A stretch of 64,000 nt of DNA from Sphingobacterium sp. ML3W (lineage in GTDB: Bacteria > Bacteroidota > Bacteroidia > Sphingobacteriales > Sphingobacteriaceae): positions 1,922,001-1,986,000 of the forward strand of contig NZ_CP107036.1 in assembly GCF_029542085.1 (NCBI RefSeq), in the 5' to 3' direction. The stretch's first letter is position 1; every line of letters starts with the position of its first letter. The translations under genes and the position numbers were made by a program. Shown here piece by piece: positions 1 to 9,272 of the stretch. Under the pieces are notes generated by a model. That model worked only from the letters and a program-made list of their open reading frames with translations. It made no database searches and was not told the origin of the DNA.

Positions 1-455
1 CTGTTGTATACGCCTCATCTCCCCTTTGCTATAGCTTCGCCGAAGCTGGCCAGACCAAATACATAAGCATTGTCAATGCTCTACCCGGTGCACATGTCAC
101 ATTTGATCGCATTGCACTCCGACAAGGAAAACCTTTAGTCCGAAAATCCTTTGACGATATCGACCATTGTATTACTTGGCTCTCCGAGCATCCAGAAACA
201 TTAGTGGAATTAACGCTCAAATCCGAAACCTTCCTAAAAGCCGAAGACCGTAAACTGATTTATCAGACACATCCGGGTATCGTCTATTTAATTCCGGTTG
301 TGCAGCACGACAAACAAAACCCACTTGATGCAAAAGAAATTAATCTGACCCAAGATATATCTGCACTTTTTCAGGATTATTTCAAATCCAAAAATGCCAA
401 CCAGGCACCCAATGACGATATCCTCAACCTTTTTCGCGAAATACTAAATTCTTAA
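1..455 (+). CDS. sbcD: SbcD nuclease subunit, C-terminal part (partial)
   Basis: The frame starting at base 3 is open from the window edge to the TAA at 453-455 and is cut at the 5' side. The visible ~150 residues include VVYASSPLCYSFAE, which resembles the end of the SbcD/Mre11 metallophosphoesterase, where strings such as GSPLxYSF precede the C-terminal capping domain. SbcD is the Mn-dependent nuclease of the SbcCD complex, which cleaves DNA hairpins and ends. The metal-binding motifs lie outside the window. It ends 4 bases before sbcC, the usual sbcDC arrangement, which is the strongest support for the call. Confidence 0.9.
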   Translation, partial: VVYASSPLCYSFAEAGQTKYISIVNALPGAHVTFDRIALRQGKPLVRKSFDDIDHCITWLSEHPETLVELTLKSETFLKAEDRKLIYQTHPGIVYLIPVVQHDKQNPLDAKEINLTQDISALFQDYFKSKNANQAPNDDILNLFREILNS

Positions 456-459
456 GCCC

Positions 460-3400
460 ATGATCCCTTTAAAGTTAACTGTAGAAGGTATATATTCCTA
501 TCAAGAACGTCAGACAATAGATTTCACAGCATTGACAGATGCCGGTCTTTTTGGGATATTTGGTGCTGTTGGATCTGGTAAGTCATCTATTTTGGAAGCA
601 ATCACCTATGCCTTATATGGTGAAACGGAACGGTTAAATGCGCGCGATAAACGCACTTACAATATGATGAATCTGAAATCAAACCGTTCCTATATCGAAT
701 TGGATTTCATCAACTTCGAAAACCGCACATTCAAAGTAACAAGGGAATTTAAACGCAATTCCAAAAATTTTGAGGATGTCAAATCTCCTACGGTTGTATT
801 ATATGAAAATATCAATGAACAATGGGTTCCATTGGAAAGCAGTAACACACAATCGATCATTGGATTAAGTTACGAGAATTTCAAAAGAACAATCATCATT
901 CCCCAGGGGCAATTTAAGGAGTTCATTGAGCTGGGTGCAAAGGAACGAACCGATATGATGAAAGAAATCTTTCAGCTCCATCGTTTCGATTTGCAAGACA
1001 AAGTTGCTGCCCTTTATAAAAAAAATCAATCCGAACTGGATCAGCTCAATGGTCAGTTGATGGGGTTCGAAGAGATCAGCAGTGAGCGTATCATCGCGAC
1101 ACGTGACAAGCTGAATGAAGAGCGAGAATCTTTCAGCAAGGCGCAGCATACAAACAAGCTACTTCAGGAGAAATTTCAGGCATTGAAAAATGTGAAAGAA
1201 GATTTTCTGGAATTGAGCAAAATGAAGTCTCTATTTCAACAGCTGACTGATCAGCAAGCCGCAAAGGAAACTTTGCGCCAACGTATGATACGCTTTGAAG
1301 AAGCGCATACAAGCTTTTTTCACATCCTCCAGACACAGGAGAAATTGAATCAGGAAAATGTCCAGGAACAAAGCAGATTGCAGCTTGAGGGAGCGAAGTC
1401 TGCCGAAATCCAACAAACTACACAACAGGTATCGCAGCAATTGCAACAGGTTAAACCACAATATGAGCGACTAGCAGAACGACGGGTAAGCGAATTGGAT
1501 TTGGAACTCATTCTACAGCTGATCAATTTTTCAACTGAAATAAAAGGTTTAAAAGAAAGCGCGCAGAAAGGTCGGGATTTCGTCCAAAAAGCTAAGGAGC
1601 AACACGTGCTATGTAAAAACAACATTCAGGAAACCGAAACCCTACTTCTTCGACTAAAACAATCGAAACCGTCGGCTAATGAGCTGATGGAGCTGGGACA
1701 ATGGTACACCAAACAGCAGGCTATCCAACAACAGGAGAGCGAACTCAACCATCAACTCCTGGAGCTAAAAGTTTCCATAACCGATCTACAAGGTGATTTG
1801 CAAAGTAAAAACTTCGACCCTGCCGGGTTTGATTCAGCTTATACAGCCGAATTGCTGGAACTTGAAACCCGACTCAGCATATTGAACGACGAGAAAGCAC
1901 ACCTTCTGTTGCAACAAAAGCTCACACAATTCGCGGAAAACCTAAGTGCGGGTTCCCCCTGCCCCTTATGTGGAGCCCTGGAACACCCTGCTATCGCGGA
2001 AGGAATAGATATCACACAAGAGCTGACAGAAAACCAACGGGCGACAGCAGAAATCAATGCGCGCATAAAATCCAAGGGTGATCAAAAATTTGAGATTGAA
2101 AAGCTCCTACTCCGCCTACAATCCCTACAGGTGCAACAAAATGATCTCACAAGCAAGATCCAGGCAAACAAATCTCAGAAGGCCACTCACCTACTCCAAT
2201 TTACCTGGGCAGCGTACAGCAGCACCGATGAGTCAATTTATACACAGAAAAAACAAGAGCTTTCCAACATCGAAGCCCAGATCATAGCAACAGAACAGAT
2301 CGCAACGACCCATCAGACCACATTGGCAGATATAGAGAGCAAGCTGGAAAGAGCAAATGTAAAATTAAGTGGTCTTGAAATTGAGGAAGCGCAAAAGCAA
2401 ACCCAGATCAATCAAAATATAGACCACTTAAAACACTTGAACTGGACAGACTATCAATCCCGGGAGAAAGCTACGGTCGAAAACGAATTTCATACACTAA
2501 AAGCGGAAAATCTTCGTATAGAACAGGATTATAATACCTTGACAGATCGCTTAAATAAGCTAAACAGTCAGTTTGCTGCACAAAATAGCCTAGTTCAATC
2601 CATTCAAGAACGGATTATCAAAATAAAGTCTGAAATCCTACACCTTGACACGACTATCGAACAACTCCTCCAGGCTTCTGTATTCAACACGATAGATCAA
2701 GTAAAAGAGACATTAGCGGAGAATCTACCTGTACAGAAAATACGCGCGGAACTGGAACAGTTTCAAATCCAATTTGAAACACTGAAAGCACAGATCATGC
2801 AATTAGACAAAAAGTTAGCAGATAAAGTCTACGATGAGGCAGCCTTTATGAAGGAAGAAGCTGCTTTGGAAGAAAGCTCCCATCATCTTAAAATCCTGAC
2901 AGAGAACGTCGCTAAATGCGAGCAGGAGTTGAATCAATTGGAGACGGCCTACGAAAAAAAGGAAACCTTACTGCAACAACAAGCACAATCAAACCTTCGT
3001 AATGACAATCTTAAACAGTTATTTAACCTGTTTAAGGGGGCGGGATTTGTGCAGTATGTTTCATCAATCTATCTGCGGCAGCTCTGTGATCATGCCAATA
3101 TCCGTTTTCACCGAATGACACGAAACCAGTTAAGTTTACAGATTAATGAAAACAATGAATTTGAAATCATTGATTATCTGAATGAAGGCAAAAGCCGGAG
3201 TGTAAAAACACTCTCTGGTGGTCAAGCTTTTCAGGTATCCCTGAGTCTTGCGCTGGCCCTAGCTGAAAGTGTACAGTCCAATACCAAAGCCGCTAAAAAT
3301 TTCTTTTTTATCGATGAAGGCTTTGGCACCCAAGATATCGCTTCTGTCAATATTGTCTTCGAAACCTTACTTGACCTGCACAAAGAAAATCGAATCGTCG

Positions 3401-3498
3401 GTATTATCTCGCATGTTGAAGAATTGAAAGAACGGATACCAATATCACTTTCCATCGAAAAGGATGAAGAACATGGCAGTCAAATTTTCATTAATTAA
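460..3498 (+). CDS. sbcC: SbcC ATPase subunit of SbcCD exonuclease
   Basis: A 1012-residue SMC/Rad50-type ATPase that works with SbcD in processing hairpins and double-strand ends. Walker A GAVGSGKS is at about residues 35-42. The central ~700 residues are coiled coil, interrupted by the zinc-hook motif CPLC at about 501-504, which dimerises two SbcC molecules. The ABC signature LSGGQ is at about 918 and Walker B with FIDEGFGTQD at about 950. Length and architecture are normal for the family. The ATG lies 4 bases after the sbcD stop, so the two are cotranscribed. No dedicated terminator is visible behind it. Confidence 0.97.
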   Translation: MIPLKLTVEGIYSYQERQTIDFTALTDAGLFGIFGAVGSGKSSILEAITYALYGETERLNARDKRTYNMMNLKSNRSYIELDFINFENRTFKVTREFKRNSKNFEDVKSPTVVLYENINEQWVPLESSNTQSIIGLSYENFKRTIIIPQGQFKEFIELGAKERTDMMKEIFQLHRFDLQDKVAALYKKNQSELDQLNGQLMGFEEISSERIIATRDKLNEERESFSKAQHTNKLLQEKFQALKNVKEDFLELSKMKSLFQQLTDQQAAKETLRQRMIRFEEAHTSFFHILQTQEKLNQENVQEQSRLQLEGAKSAEIQQTTQQVSQQLQQVKPQYERLAERRVSELDLELILQLINFSTEIKGLKESAQKGRDFVQKAKEQHVLCKNNIQETETLLLRLKQSKPSANELMELGQWYTKQQAIQQQESELNHQLLELKVSITDLQGDLQSKNFDPAGFDSAYTAELLELETRLSILNDEKAHLLLQQKLTQFAENLSAGSPCPLCGALEHPAIAEGIDITQELTENQRATAEINARIKSKGDQKFEIEKLLLRLQSLQVQQNDLTSKIQANKSQKATHLLQFTWAAYSSTDESIYTQKKQELSNIEAQIIATEQIATTHQTTLADIESKLERANVKLSGLEIEEAQKQTQINQNIDHLKHLNWTDYQSREKATVENEFHTLKAENLRIEQDYNTLTDRLNKLNSQFAAQNSLVQSIQERIIKIKSEILHLDTTIEQLLQASVFNTIDQVKETLAENLPVQKIRAELEQFQIQFETLKAQIMQLDKKLADKVYDEAAFMKEEAALEESSHHLKILTENVAKCEQELNQLETAYEKKETLLQQQAQSNLRNDNLKQLFNLFKGAGFVQYVSSIYLRQLCDHANIRFHRMTRNQLSLQINENNEFEIIDYLNEGKSRSVKTLSGGQAFQVSLSLALALAESVQSNTKAAKNFFFIDEGFGTQDIASVNIVFETLLDLHKENRIVGIISHVEELKERIPISLSIEKDEEHGSQIFIN

Positions 3499-3513
3499 TT
3501 GTAAATCCCAAAG

Positions 3514-3565
3514 TAATTTTGTAGATTAGTTATAGCGACAGTAGCCAAAAAACTGTCGCTATAAC
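3514..3565 (+). promoter_or_regulatory. -7 promoter element followed by a 12-bp 5' hairpin
   Basis: TAATTTTG at 3514-3521 matches the Bacteroidota -7 element TAnnTTTG, but no clear -33 TTTG is seen at the usual distance. A perfect 12-bp inverted repeat follows at once: GTTATAGCGACA at 3529-3540 pairs with 3554-3565 across a 13-nt loop. Transcription from this element would begin within a few bases of the stem, giving an RNA with a hairpin at its 5' end ahead of the small ORF at 3582. With no U-run behind it, the hairpin is not a typical terminator of sbcC. Confidence 0.5.
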
Positions 3566-3581
3566 CAAAAAACAAAAGATT

Positions 3582-3782
3582 ATGGGCTTATTTTCAAACA
3601 ACAGAAAAGGAAAAGGGTCTCATCCTTTTTTTCATAAAACAGCTAAATCGACAATTCATTTAGCGGCAGAAAACAACAATCAATCCGCTGAACATCGGAC
3701 AACCTCATCTATGCTCTTTGTCAAGCAATATGATATTATGCGTATCTTAAAGGAGATTTTAATGCCGCAGAACCAAAATTAG
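3582..3782 (+). CDS. Small hypothetical protein (66 aa)
   Basis: I do not recognise this protein. It is basic at the N-terminus (NNRKGKG), polar in the middle, and has no membrane segment or signal peptide. It begins with ATG 16 bases after the 5' hairpin and is the first ATG behind a TAnnTTTG element, which favours expression. It could equally be a chance ORF: composition is not distinctive and no neighbour suggests a role. Confidence 0.4.
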   Translation: MGLFSNNRKGKGSHPFFHKTAKSTIHLAAENNNQSAEHRTTSSMLFVKQYDIMRILKEILMPQNQN

Positions 3783-4130
3783 TTTTTGGTAAAAATCCGT
3801 ATGGCTCAGGTAGTGAGGAAATATCTAGCCCTACCCCTGCTATGATCTCTATCTGGTCTATGCTGTTATGCTTAATCTATTACTATTCTCGCAACCAAAA
3901 TATTAATCTAGCCTTATACAAGAGAAAAAGAGACCATCGGGCCAGATAGACATTCCTATCCATTCTGGTGATCGTCAAGGACCTACTTTCTAGCTTTACT
4001 GCTCTAAAAAAGAAATTAAAAAAATCATTGAAATTCTAAAAAAGTAAGTTTAATTTAACAATATAAAACATTTATAAAAAAATATTGTCATACGTAAAAT
4101 AGAAATTAAAGCGGTACTTATTCCAGACAC
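3783..4130. other. Intergenic stretch without clear genes
   Basis: About 350 bases between the small ORF and the transporter. The first half stays open on the plus strand to about 3950 but has no good start and no similarity I recognise. The second half is very A/T-rich. I see no hairpin terminator or clear promoter. Confidence 0.4.
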
Positions 4131-5225
4131 ATGAAATACAAACAGATAAACAACAACTCCATTAACCAGATTATGCTTATCATCATTATTTTGCTGATAT
4201 GCATTTTGATATTTACGAGTCTTTTCTATTATCTTCCGGGCTTTTTGGGCGCTATAACACTATATGTCCTCTTCCGGAAAATTAACTTTAAACTGACAGA
4301 AGAGAGAAGATGGAAGAAATCTCTTGCGAGTCTCTTACTAATTCTACTTACAATTGTATTCCTAGTCGGTCCGCTCTATTTACTGATCAATTATATGGTG
4401 CCACAGGTGACTGAGGCAATTAATAATAAAGAGGAGATTATGGAAAAATTTGATTCCATTAAAACCTATTTCAAAGATAGCCCTTATCTCAACAATATTG
4501 ATTTATCTGACACCGCATTGATGGGGGCACTCCAACGGGCGGCCAAGTTTATCCCCAATATACTGAATTCAGTAGCCGAAGTAGGTGTCAATGTTTTAGT
4601 CGCATTATTTGTACTTTACTTTATGTTGGTCAGCAGCAAGCAATTGGAACGGACAATATACAATGCCATTCCGTTTTCTCCGGGAAGTAAAGCAGAGTTA
4701 TGGCAAGAGTTTGACATGATGGTCAAATCAAATGCCATTGGTATTCCAATCCTCGCGATGTGCCAAGGTGTAGTTGCCGGTCTAGGTTATTGGTTTTTCG
4801 GTTTGGAAAGTCCCATTTTTCTGGCCATTCTAACTGCTGTCTCTACCATTATCCCTATCTTGGGTACGATGGTAGTCTATCTCCCTGCGGCCATATTTTT
4901 GTTAGCAAATGGGCAATCCGGCAACGCCATAGGGCTAGCACTTTATGGTATCATTATCATTGGAAGTATTGATAATATTCTTCGCTTTACAATTTTGAAA
5001 AAACTTGGCGATGTCCATCCCTTAATAACCGTTTTTGGGGTATTATTGGGATTAAATCTCTTTGGTATGTTAGGATTGATATTTGGTCCCCTTATTCTAT
5101 CCTGTGTGGGAGTCTTACTCAAGGTATATAGCAACGAATTTGGTCGAAGTACACCGGAAATCATACAATCTACGTCATTGATAGAACCCAATAGTCCCAG
5201 CAACACCACCGATACGACGGAATAG
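4131..5225 (+). CDS. AI-2E family transporter (PerM/YdiK-like permease)
   Basis: A 364-residue integral membrane protein with hydrophobic segments at about residues 12-50 (a pair), 68-90, 150-172, 205-280 (several) and 300-335. A hydrophilic stretch lies at about 90-145. The spacing and the C-terminal region around GVLLGLNLFGMLGLIFGPL match the AI-2E/UPF0118 family, whose C-terminal part carries a G-L-x-G-x-x-G-x-x-x-G-P pattern. Members are proposed exporters or Na+/H+ antiporters, and the autoinducer-2 role holds for only a few. The tail is Ser/Thr/Pro-rich. It stands alone on its strand, so context gives no substrate. Confidence 0.85.
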   Translation: MKYKQINNNSINQIMLIIIILLICILIFTSLFYYLPGFLGAITLYVLFRKINFKLTEERRWKKSLASLLLILLTIVFLVGPLYLLINYMVPQVTEAINNKEEIMEKFDSIKTYFKDSPYLNNIDLSDTALMGALQRAAKFIPNILNSVAEVGVNVLVALFVLYFMLVSSKQLERTIYNAIPFSPGSKAELWQEFDMMVKSNAIGIPILAMCQGVVAGLGYWFFGLESPIFLAILTAVSTIIPILGTMVVYLPAAIFLLANGQSGNAIGLALYGIIIIGSIDNILRFTILKKLGDVHPLITVFGVLLGLNLFGMLGLIFGPLILSCVGVLLKVYSNEFGRSTPEIIQSTSLIEPNSPSNTTDTTE

Positions 5226-5462
5226 TATAAAATTAGGAGACATATTGCAGTGGGAAGCATCGAAGATGATAACCAGTAAACTGTCATAACTTGAGTTTGG
5301 ACACTGCATAATCCCATTTTTTTTATAGTTTTGATTCTTCAATGGCATCGTTGTGGAATGATCTATCTTCGGCTCAAGCTGAACGGTATAAATGCATTCT
5401 GTTAGCGCGCCTAAAAAGAATAGAAGAAATCACTAAAACTGATTTAAAATCAAAGGTAGTCT

Positions 5463-6083
5463 ATGAACAAAAAAATAATCTTAGGAGTAACTGCTATGCT
5501 CACGGCAGGCATGCTTTATTCATGTAACAACAAGGGCAATCAAAAGACAGCTGGTACGGAAAGTAGTACCGCAGAAAATACGGCTGAAAGTCATGACCAT
5601 GCGGGTAACGACCACGCCGGTCATGATCATGCGCAAACTGCCCCTACCCAATCTTCTGGTCCGGCTGCAATTCTTCCTAATTTCACTTTTTACCAACTTC
5701 GATCCGGCATACGTGTCAGCAATGAGAATCTTGCTAAAGATAAGAATACAGTCTTCATCTTATTTGATCCGGGATGTAGCCATTGTCAGCACGAAGCAAC
5801 TGAGCTCGAAAAAAATATTGACCGCATAAAAGATGTCAATATCTTTTATATTTCCATGAATGATCCAGCATTGGTATTAGGATTCTTCGATAGCTTCGCA
5901 CCAAAGCTATCCAAATCTTCCAATGTGGAAGTCTTGATTGACAAAGATCAAACCTTTATCCAAAATATACATGTCCCTTCACAGTTCCCAGCAAATTATG
6001 TCTATGGTGCTGACGGAAAACTGAAAGCACATTGGGAAGGTGAGAAAAATATCAATGAGGCGATAAGCCAATTTCATAAATAA
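5463..6083 (+). CDS. Thioredoxin-like lipoprotein with His-rich linker
   Basis: A 206-residue exported protein. The N-terminus is a lipoprotein signal with a lipobox ending LYSC at about residue 21. A low-complexity linker with repeated H-D-H-A-G units (about residues 45-58) looks able to bind metal. After about residue 70 comes a thioredoxin-fold domain of the AhpC/TSA-redoxin type, with a CSHC active-site motif at about 104-107. It probably acts in the periplasm as a thiol-disulfide oxidoreductase. It ends 6 bases before the GAPDH gene, so the two are probably cotranscribed, which is an unusual pairing. Substrate unknown. Confidence 0.8.
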   Translation: MNKKIILGVTAMLTAGMLYSCNNKGNQKTAGTESSTAENTAESHDHAGNDHAGHDHAQTAPTQSSGPAAILPNFTFYQLRSGIRVSNENLAKDKNTVFILFDPGCSHCQHEATELEKNIDRIKDVNIFYISMNDPALVLGFFDSFAPKLSKSSNVEVLIDKDQTFIQNIHVPSQFPANYVYGADGKLKAHWEGEKNINEAISQFHK

Positions 6084-6089
6084 GCTGAA

Positions 6090-7097
6090 ATGCTCAACAT
6101 AGCGATAAACGGATTTGGACGCATCGGAAGAAACACTTTACGTAATATTTTTCTTCGCGATGCTTTTGATCAATTGCAGGTGGTCGCCATCAATGATTTG
6201 GCTGATACCAAGACTTTGGCCCATTTATTCAAGTATGATTCGGTACATGGACCATTCTCTGGCACGGTCACACACGACGAACATCATATTATCGTGAATG
6301 GCCATTCCATTCTGGTTACCAATGAAAGAGATCCCGCCCTACTACCTTGGAAATCCTTACATATTGATGTTGTTGTTGAATCTACGGGGCATTTTACGAA
6401 CCGTGAAAAAGCAACGCTTCATCTAACAGCAGGTGCAAAAAAAGTTATTATCTCAGCTCCGCCAACAGACAAGGATATTGCAACAGTCGTATTGGGTATC
6501 AACGATAATGCTGTCGATCTCTCGGCTTCAATCCTGTCCAATGCCTCATGTACAACAAACAACGTCGCCCCACTGGTTAAAATATTAGACGATAATTGGG
6601 GGATAAAAGACGGATATATCACTACGGTGCACTCCATGACAGGAGATCAAAACCTACATGATGCACCACACAAAGATTTGCGACGGGCACGTGCAGCCTC
6701 TTCGGCTATCATACCGACAACTACAGGTGCCGCCAAAGCGATTACCAATGTCTTTCCACATCTACAGAATAAGTTGGGTGGAGCAGGTATACGTGTTCCT
6801 GTGCTGAATGGTTCGTTAACAGATTTTACCTGTACGTTAGAAAAAGAAACAACGGTTGAAGAAATCAACAAAGCTTTTAAAGCTGCAGCGGAAAACGAAT
6901 TAAAGCAGGTGTTGTTTTATACAGAAGACCCAATCGTGTCTGTTGATATAATAAACAATCCCTATTCTTGTGTTTTCGATGCGCAATTGACTTCGGTTGT
7001 GGGTGGATTAGTGAAAGTTGTGGGTTGGTATGACAATGAATTTGGCTATTCCAATCGTTTGGTGGACCTCCTGATTAAGATTGACCAGCTTGTTTAA
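6090..7097 (+). CDS. gap: Type I glyceraldehyde-3-phosphate dehydrogenase
   Basis: 335 residues. Oxidises glyceraldehyde 3-phosphate to 1,3-bisphosphoglycerate in glycolysis and runs in reverse in gluconeogenesis. The Rossmann motif INGFGRIGR is at residues 7-15, and the acidic residue in NDLAD (about 33-36) points to NAD rather than NADP. The catalytic Cys lies in SNASCTTN (Cys154). Length is normal for the family. It follows the thioredoxin-like lipoprotein after 6 bases and is closed by a clear hairpin terminator at 7120-7149. Confidence 0.97.
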   Translation: MLNIAINGFGRIGRNTLRNIFLRDAFDQLQVVAINDLADTKTLAHLFKYDSVHGPFSGTVTHDEHHIIVNGHSILVTNERDPALLPWKSLHIDVVVESTGHFTNREKATLHLTAGAKKVIISAPPTDKDIATVVLGINDNAVDLSASILSNASCTTNNVAPLVKILDDNWGIKDGYITTVHSMTGDQNLHDAPHKDLRRARAASSAIIPTTTGAAKAITNVFPHLQNKLGGAGIRVPVLNGSLTDFTCTLEKETTVEEINKAFKAAAENELKQVLFYTEDPIVSVDIINNPYSCVFDAQLTSVVGGLVKVVGWYDNEFGYSNRLVDLLIKIDQLV

Positions 7098-7119
7098 TCC
7101 AACCAGCTGAAAATAAAGA

Positions 7120-7149
7120 AAGCCCGTATCCTAAAAATACGGGCTTTTT
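7120..7149 (+). terminator. Intrinsic terminator after GAPDH
   Basis: AAGCCCGTAT (7120-7129) pairs with ATACGGGCTT (7137-7146) around a 7-base loop, followed by a T-run. Confidence 0.9.
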
Positions 7150-7388
7150 GTTTAAAACTTTTACAGGCCTGTTTGCGACGTATCAGCACTATAGCCCGCG
7201 CACAGATAAAGTACGAGAAAAGCACTTTTCGCTTTGTTTAATATCAATCAATAGTTACTATCCCACACATGATTATTTCGAGTAATCAGTATCCTAAGTG
7301 TACCGTTTGTCACTTAGAGTACTCGTTGGCCGTATACCCTGTTTCTGGGATGATACTAGTATATTAGTACAATATACGTGTAATATCT

Positions 7389-8168
7389 TTACAATTCCCG
7401 TTCTACTCCCAAGCCGAAAAGTGCAAAATCATATTTTACCGGATCATTGGGATCCAATAGACGAAGATTGCCTGTTAGCTCTTGTGCGGTCTTCCAGTTG
7501 ACCTTTTCCAAGGTAATCAGTCCAAATTTTCGCGCTACACGTTCAACATGGACATCACAGGGACAGATGAGGTCTTTTGGTGACAAGCGGCTCCAAATTC
7601 CAAAATCTACTCCTTTATTATCCTTTCGGACCATCCAGCGTAAAAACATATTGATACGCTTGACAGTAGATTTTTGGGCCGGACTACTGATATGTTTACG
7701 CGTTCGGTGCGGATAGTCTGGCAGCGAAAAGAAATAGGTTTTAAATGCATTCAGCGCCTGCTCCAAATCCACCTCTTTTACCGTCTCCTGCCCTACCAAA
7801 AAAGCATCTTCTAAAGACGCAAAGTGGCTATAGTGATACCGAAAAAAAGCAACAAAATAAAGAATATCCGTATCATTGAATGTACGATGTTTAAAACCAA
7901 GCAGACTTTTGAGGTCCTGATCGCTATGGTTCATGATATAATCATAAGGCACGCAGTCCATTCTTGCGATCAATTCATTACACTTATTGATGATGGTTTT
8001 ACGCTGTCCCCAAGCCATTATAGCAGCTAGGAATCCCGTAATCTCGATATCATTCTTGCTTGAAAATTGATGTGGAATGGATATGGGATCATTGGGAATA
8101 AAATTAGGTTGATTATATTCATCAACCTTTTTATCCAAAAAATCTTTTAAATTAAAATCAACAGCCAT
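7389..8168 (-). CDS. TIGR02757/DUF2400 family protein
   Basis: 259 residues, soluble, no signal peptide. The sequence around FLAAIMAWGQRKTIINKCNELI and the later KRINMFLRWMVRKD and PCDVHVERVARKFG match the TIGR02757 family, common in Bacteroidota and in epsilon-proteobacteria. Its role is unknown. The helical layout and the C-terminal LDxH-like string PCDVHV suggest a relative of the HhH-type DNA glycosylase fold, but I cannot see the full catalytic motif. It lies 9 bases downstream of pyrD on the same strand, so the two probably share a transcript. Confidence 0.8.
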   Translation of the reverse strand: MAVDFNLKDFLDKKVDEYNQPNFIPNDPISIPHQFSSKNDIEITGFLAAIMAWGQRKTIINKCNELIARMDCVPYDYIMNHSDQDLKSLLGFKHRTFNDTDILYFVAFFRYHYSHFASLEDAFLVGQETVKEVDLEQALNAFKTYFFSLPDYPHRTRKHISSPAQKSTVKRINMFLRWMVRKDNKGVDFGIWSRLSPKDLICPCDVHVERVARKFGLITLEKVNWKTAQELTGNLRLLDPNDPVKYDFALFGLGVEREL

Positions 8169-8177
8169 CGTCTCTGA

Positions 8178-9212
8178 TTATCGTCCTGTCTGTAATATAC
8201 CTTTACAGATATTTGCGATCAACCCCGGCCCTTCATAGATAAATCCGGTATATACCTGAATAAGACTAGCTCCGGCATCAAGTTTTTCAATAGCATCTTT
8301 GGCTGAATGAATACCACCAACACCAATGATCGGAAATGCTTTATTGGATTTTTCGCTGAGATAGCGGATTACTTCAGTTGAACGCTTGGTCAACGGGCGT
8401 CCACTGACCCCTCCAGCCTCTTGTGTCAAATCCTGTTGACTCTTTAAGCCTTCTCTTGAAATCGTGGTATTGGTAGCGATAACTCCTGCAATCTGTGTCT
8501 CCATGACGATCTCAACGATATCATCCAGTTGACTATCAGTTAAATCGGGTGCAATCTTAAGCAGAATTGGCTTAGGAGCTGATTTTGCTTTATTCAGATC
8601 CTGTAATGTGTTTAATATATTTTTTAACGGTTCCTTTTCCTGCAAATCCCTTAAGCCTGGTGTATTTGGTGAACTGACATTGACGACAAAGTAATCTACA
8701 TAATCAAAGAGTGCATTGAAGCAATAAATATAGTCGTTTACCGCTTCTTCGTTTGGTGTCACTTTATTTTTTCCAATGTTACCACCGATCAGAAGCCCTT
8801 TTCGGTCTTTTAGGTTCTTCAATCGGGTAGCAGCAACATCCGCACCCTGATTATTGAACCCCATGCGGTTGATCAGCGCTTCGTCTGGTACAAGGCGAAA
8901 CATCCGTGGTTTATCATTCCCCGGTTGTGGTTTTGGTGTAACGGTTCCGATTTCAATAAAACCAAAACCTAAATTAGTCATGTCGGAGATATATTCGGCA
9001 TTTTTATCGAAGCCCGCTGCCAGGCCTACTGGATTTTTAAATTTCAATCCAAAGACCTCACGTTCCAAGCGAGGATCTTCTACCGTAAAAATAGCATTCA
9101 ATAATTGCTTGGCACCCCAAATTTTTGAGAAGACATTCAATCCGCTGGTCACTTTGTGGTGAGCCATCTCCGGATTCATTGTAAAGAATATAGGTTTGAC
9201 TAATTTATACAT
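8178..9212 (-). CDS. pyrD: Dihydroorotate dehydrogenase (quinone), class 2
   Basis: Oxidises dihydroorotate to orotate with FMN and membrane quinone, the fourth step of pyrimidine synthesis. The N-terminal [18 protein letters not shown] is the helical quinone/membrane-binding extension of class 2 enzymes. [12 protein letters not shown] carries the class 2 catalytic Ser, and GVGGIHS and YTGFIYEGP are the FMN phosphate-binding region. I start at 9212 (MYKLVKP, 344 aa) rather than the in-frame ATG at 9248, because MYKLxKP is the family N-terminus and the extra 12 residues overlap a promoter element. It heads a two-gene unit with the TIGR02757 gene. Confidence 0.93.
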   Translation of the reverse strand: MYKLVKPIFFTMNPEMAHHKVTSGLNVFSKIWGAKQLLNAIFTVEDPRLEREVFGLKFKNPVGLAAGFDKNAEYISDMTNLGFGFIEIGTVTPKPQPGNDKPRMFRLVPDEALINRMGFNNQGADVAATRLKNLKDRKGLLIGGNIGKNKVTPNEEAVNDYIYCFNALFDYVDYFVVNVSSPNTPGLRDLQEKEPLKNILNTLQDLNKAKSAPKPILLKIAPDLTDSQLDDIVEIVMETQIAGVIATNTTISREGLKSQQDLTQEAGGVSGRPLTKRSTEVIRYLSEKSNKAFPIIGVGGIHSAKDAIEKLDAGASLIQVYTGFIYEGPGLIANICKGILQTGR

Positions 9213-9217
9213 AATCG

Positions 9218-9225
9218 CAAAGTTA
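9218..9225 (-). promoter_or_regulatory. -7 element (TAACTTTG) of pyrD
   Basis: On the minus strand TAACTTTG matches TAnnTTTG and ends only 5 bases before the ATG at 9212. The transcript would be leaderless or almost so. No matching -33 TTTG is seen. Confidence 0.5.
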
Positions 9226-9248
9226 GTCAAACAAGAAGAAATATTCAT

Positions 9249-9264
9249 TACTTTTGTACTTTTG
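9249..9264 (+). promoter_or_regulatory. Tandem -7 elements (TACTTTTG twice) of the ABC-F gene
   Basis: Two directly adjacent copies of TACTTTTG (9249-9256 and 9257-9264), both fitting TAnnTTTG, end 8 bases before the ATG at 9273. Either would give a very short leader. No -33 TTTG fits either copy well. Confidence 0.5.
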
Positions 9265-9272
9265 CATTTGAA

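Noticed and set aside
5342..5527. 61-codon ORF upstream of the thioredoxin-like lipoprotein
   Set aside because: It overlaps the lipoprotein start in another frame and has no family resemblance; the lipobox of the other frame is convincing.
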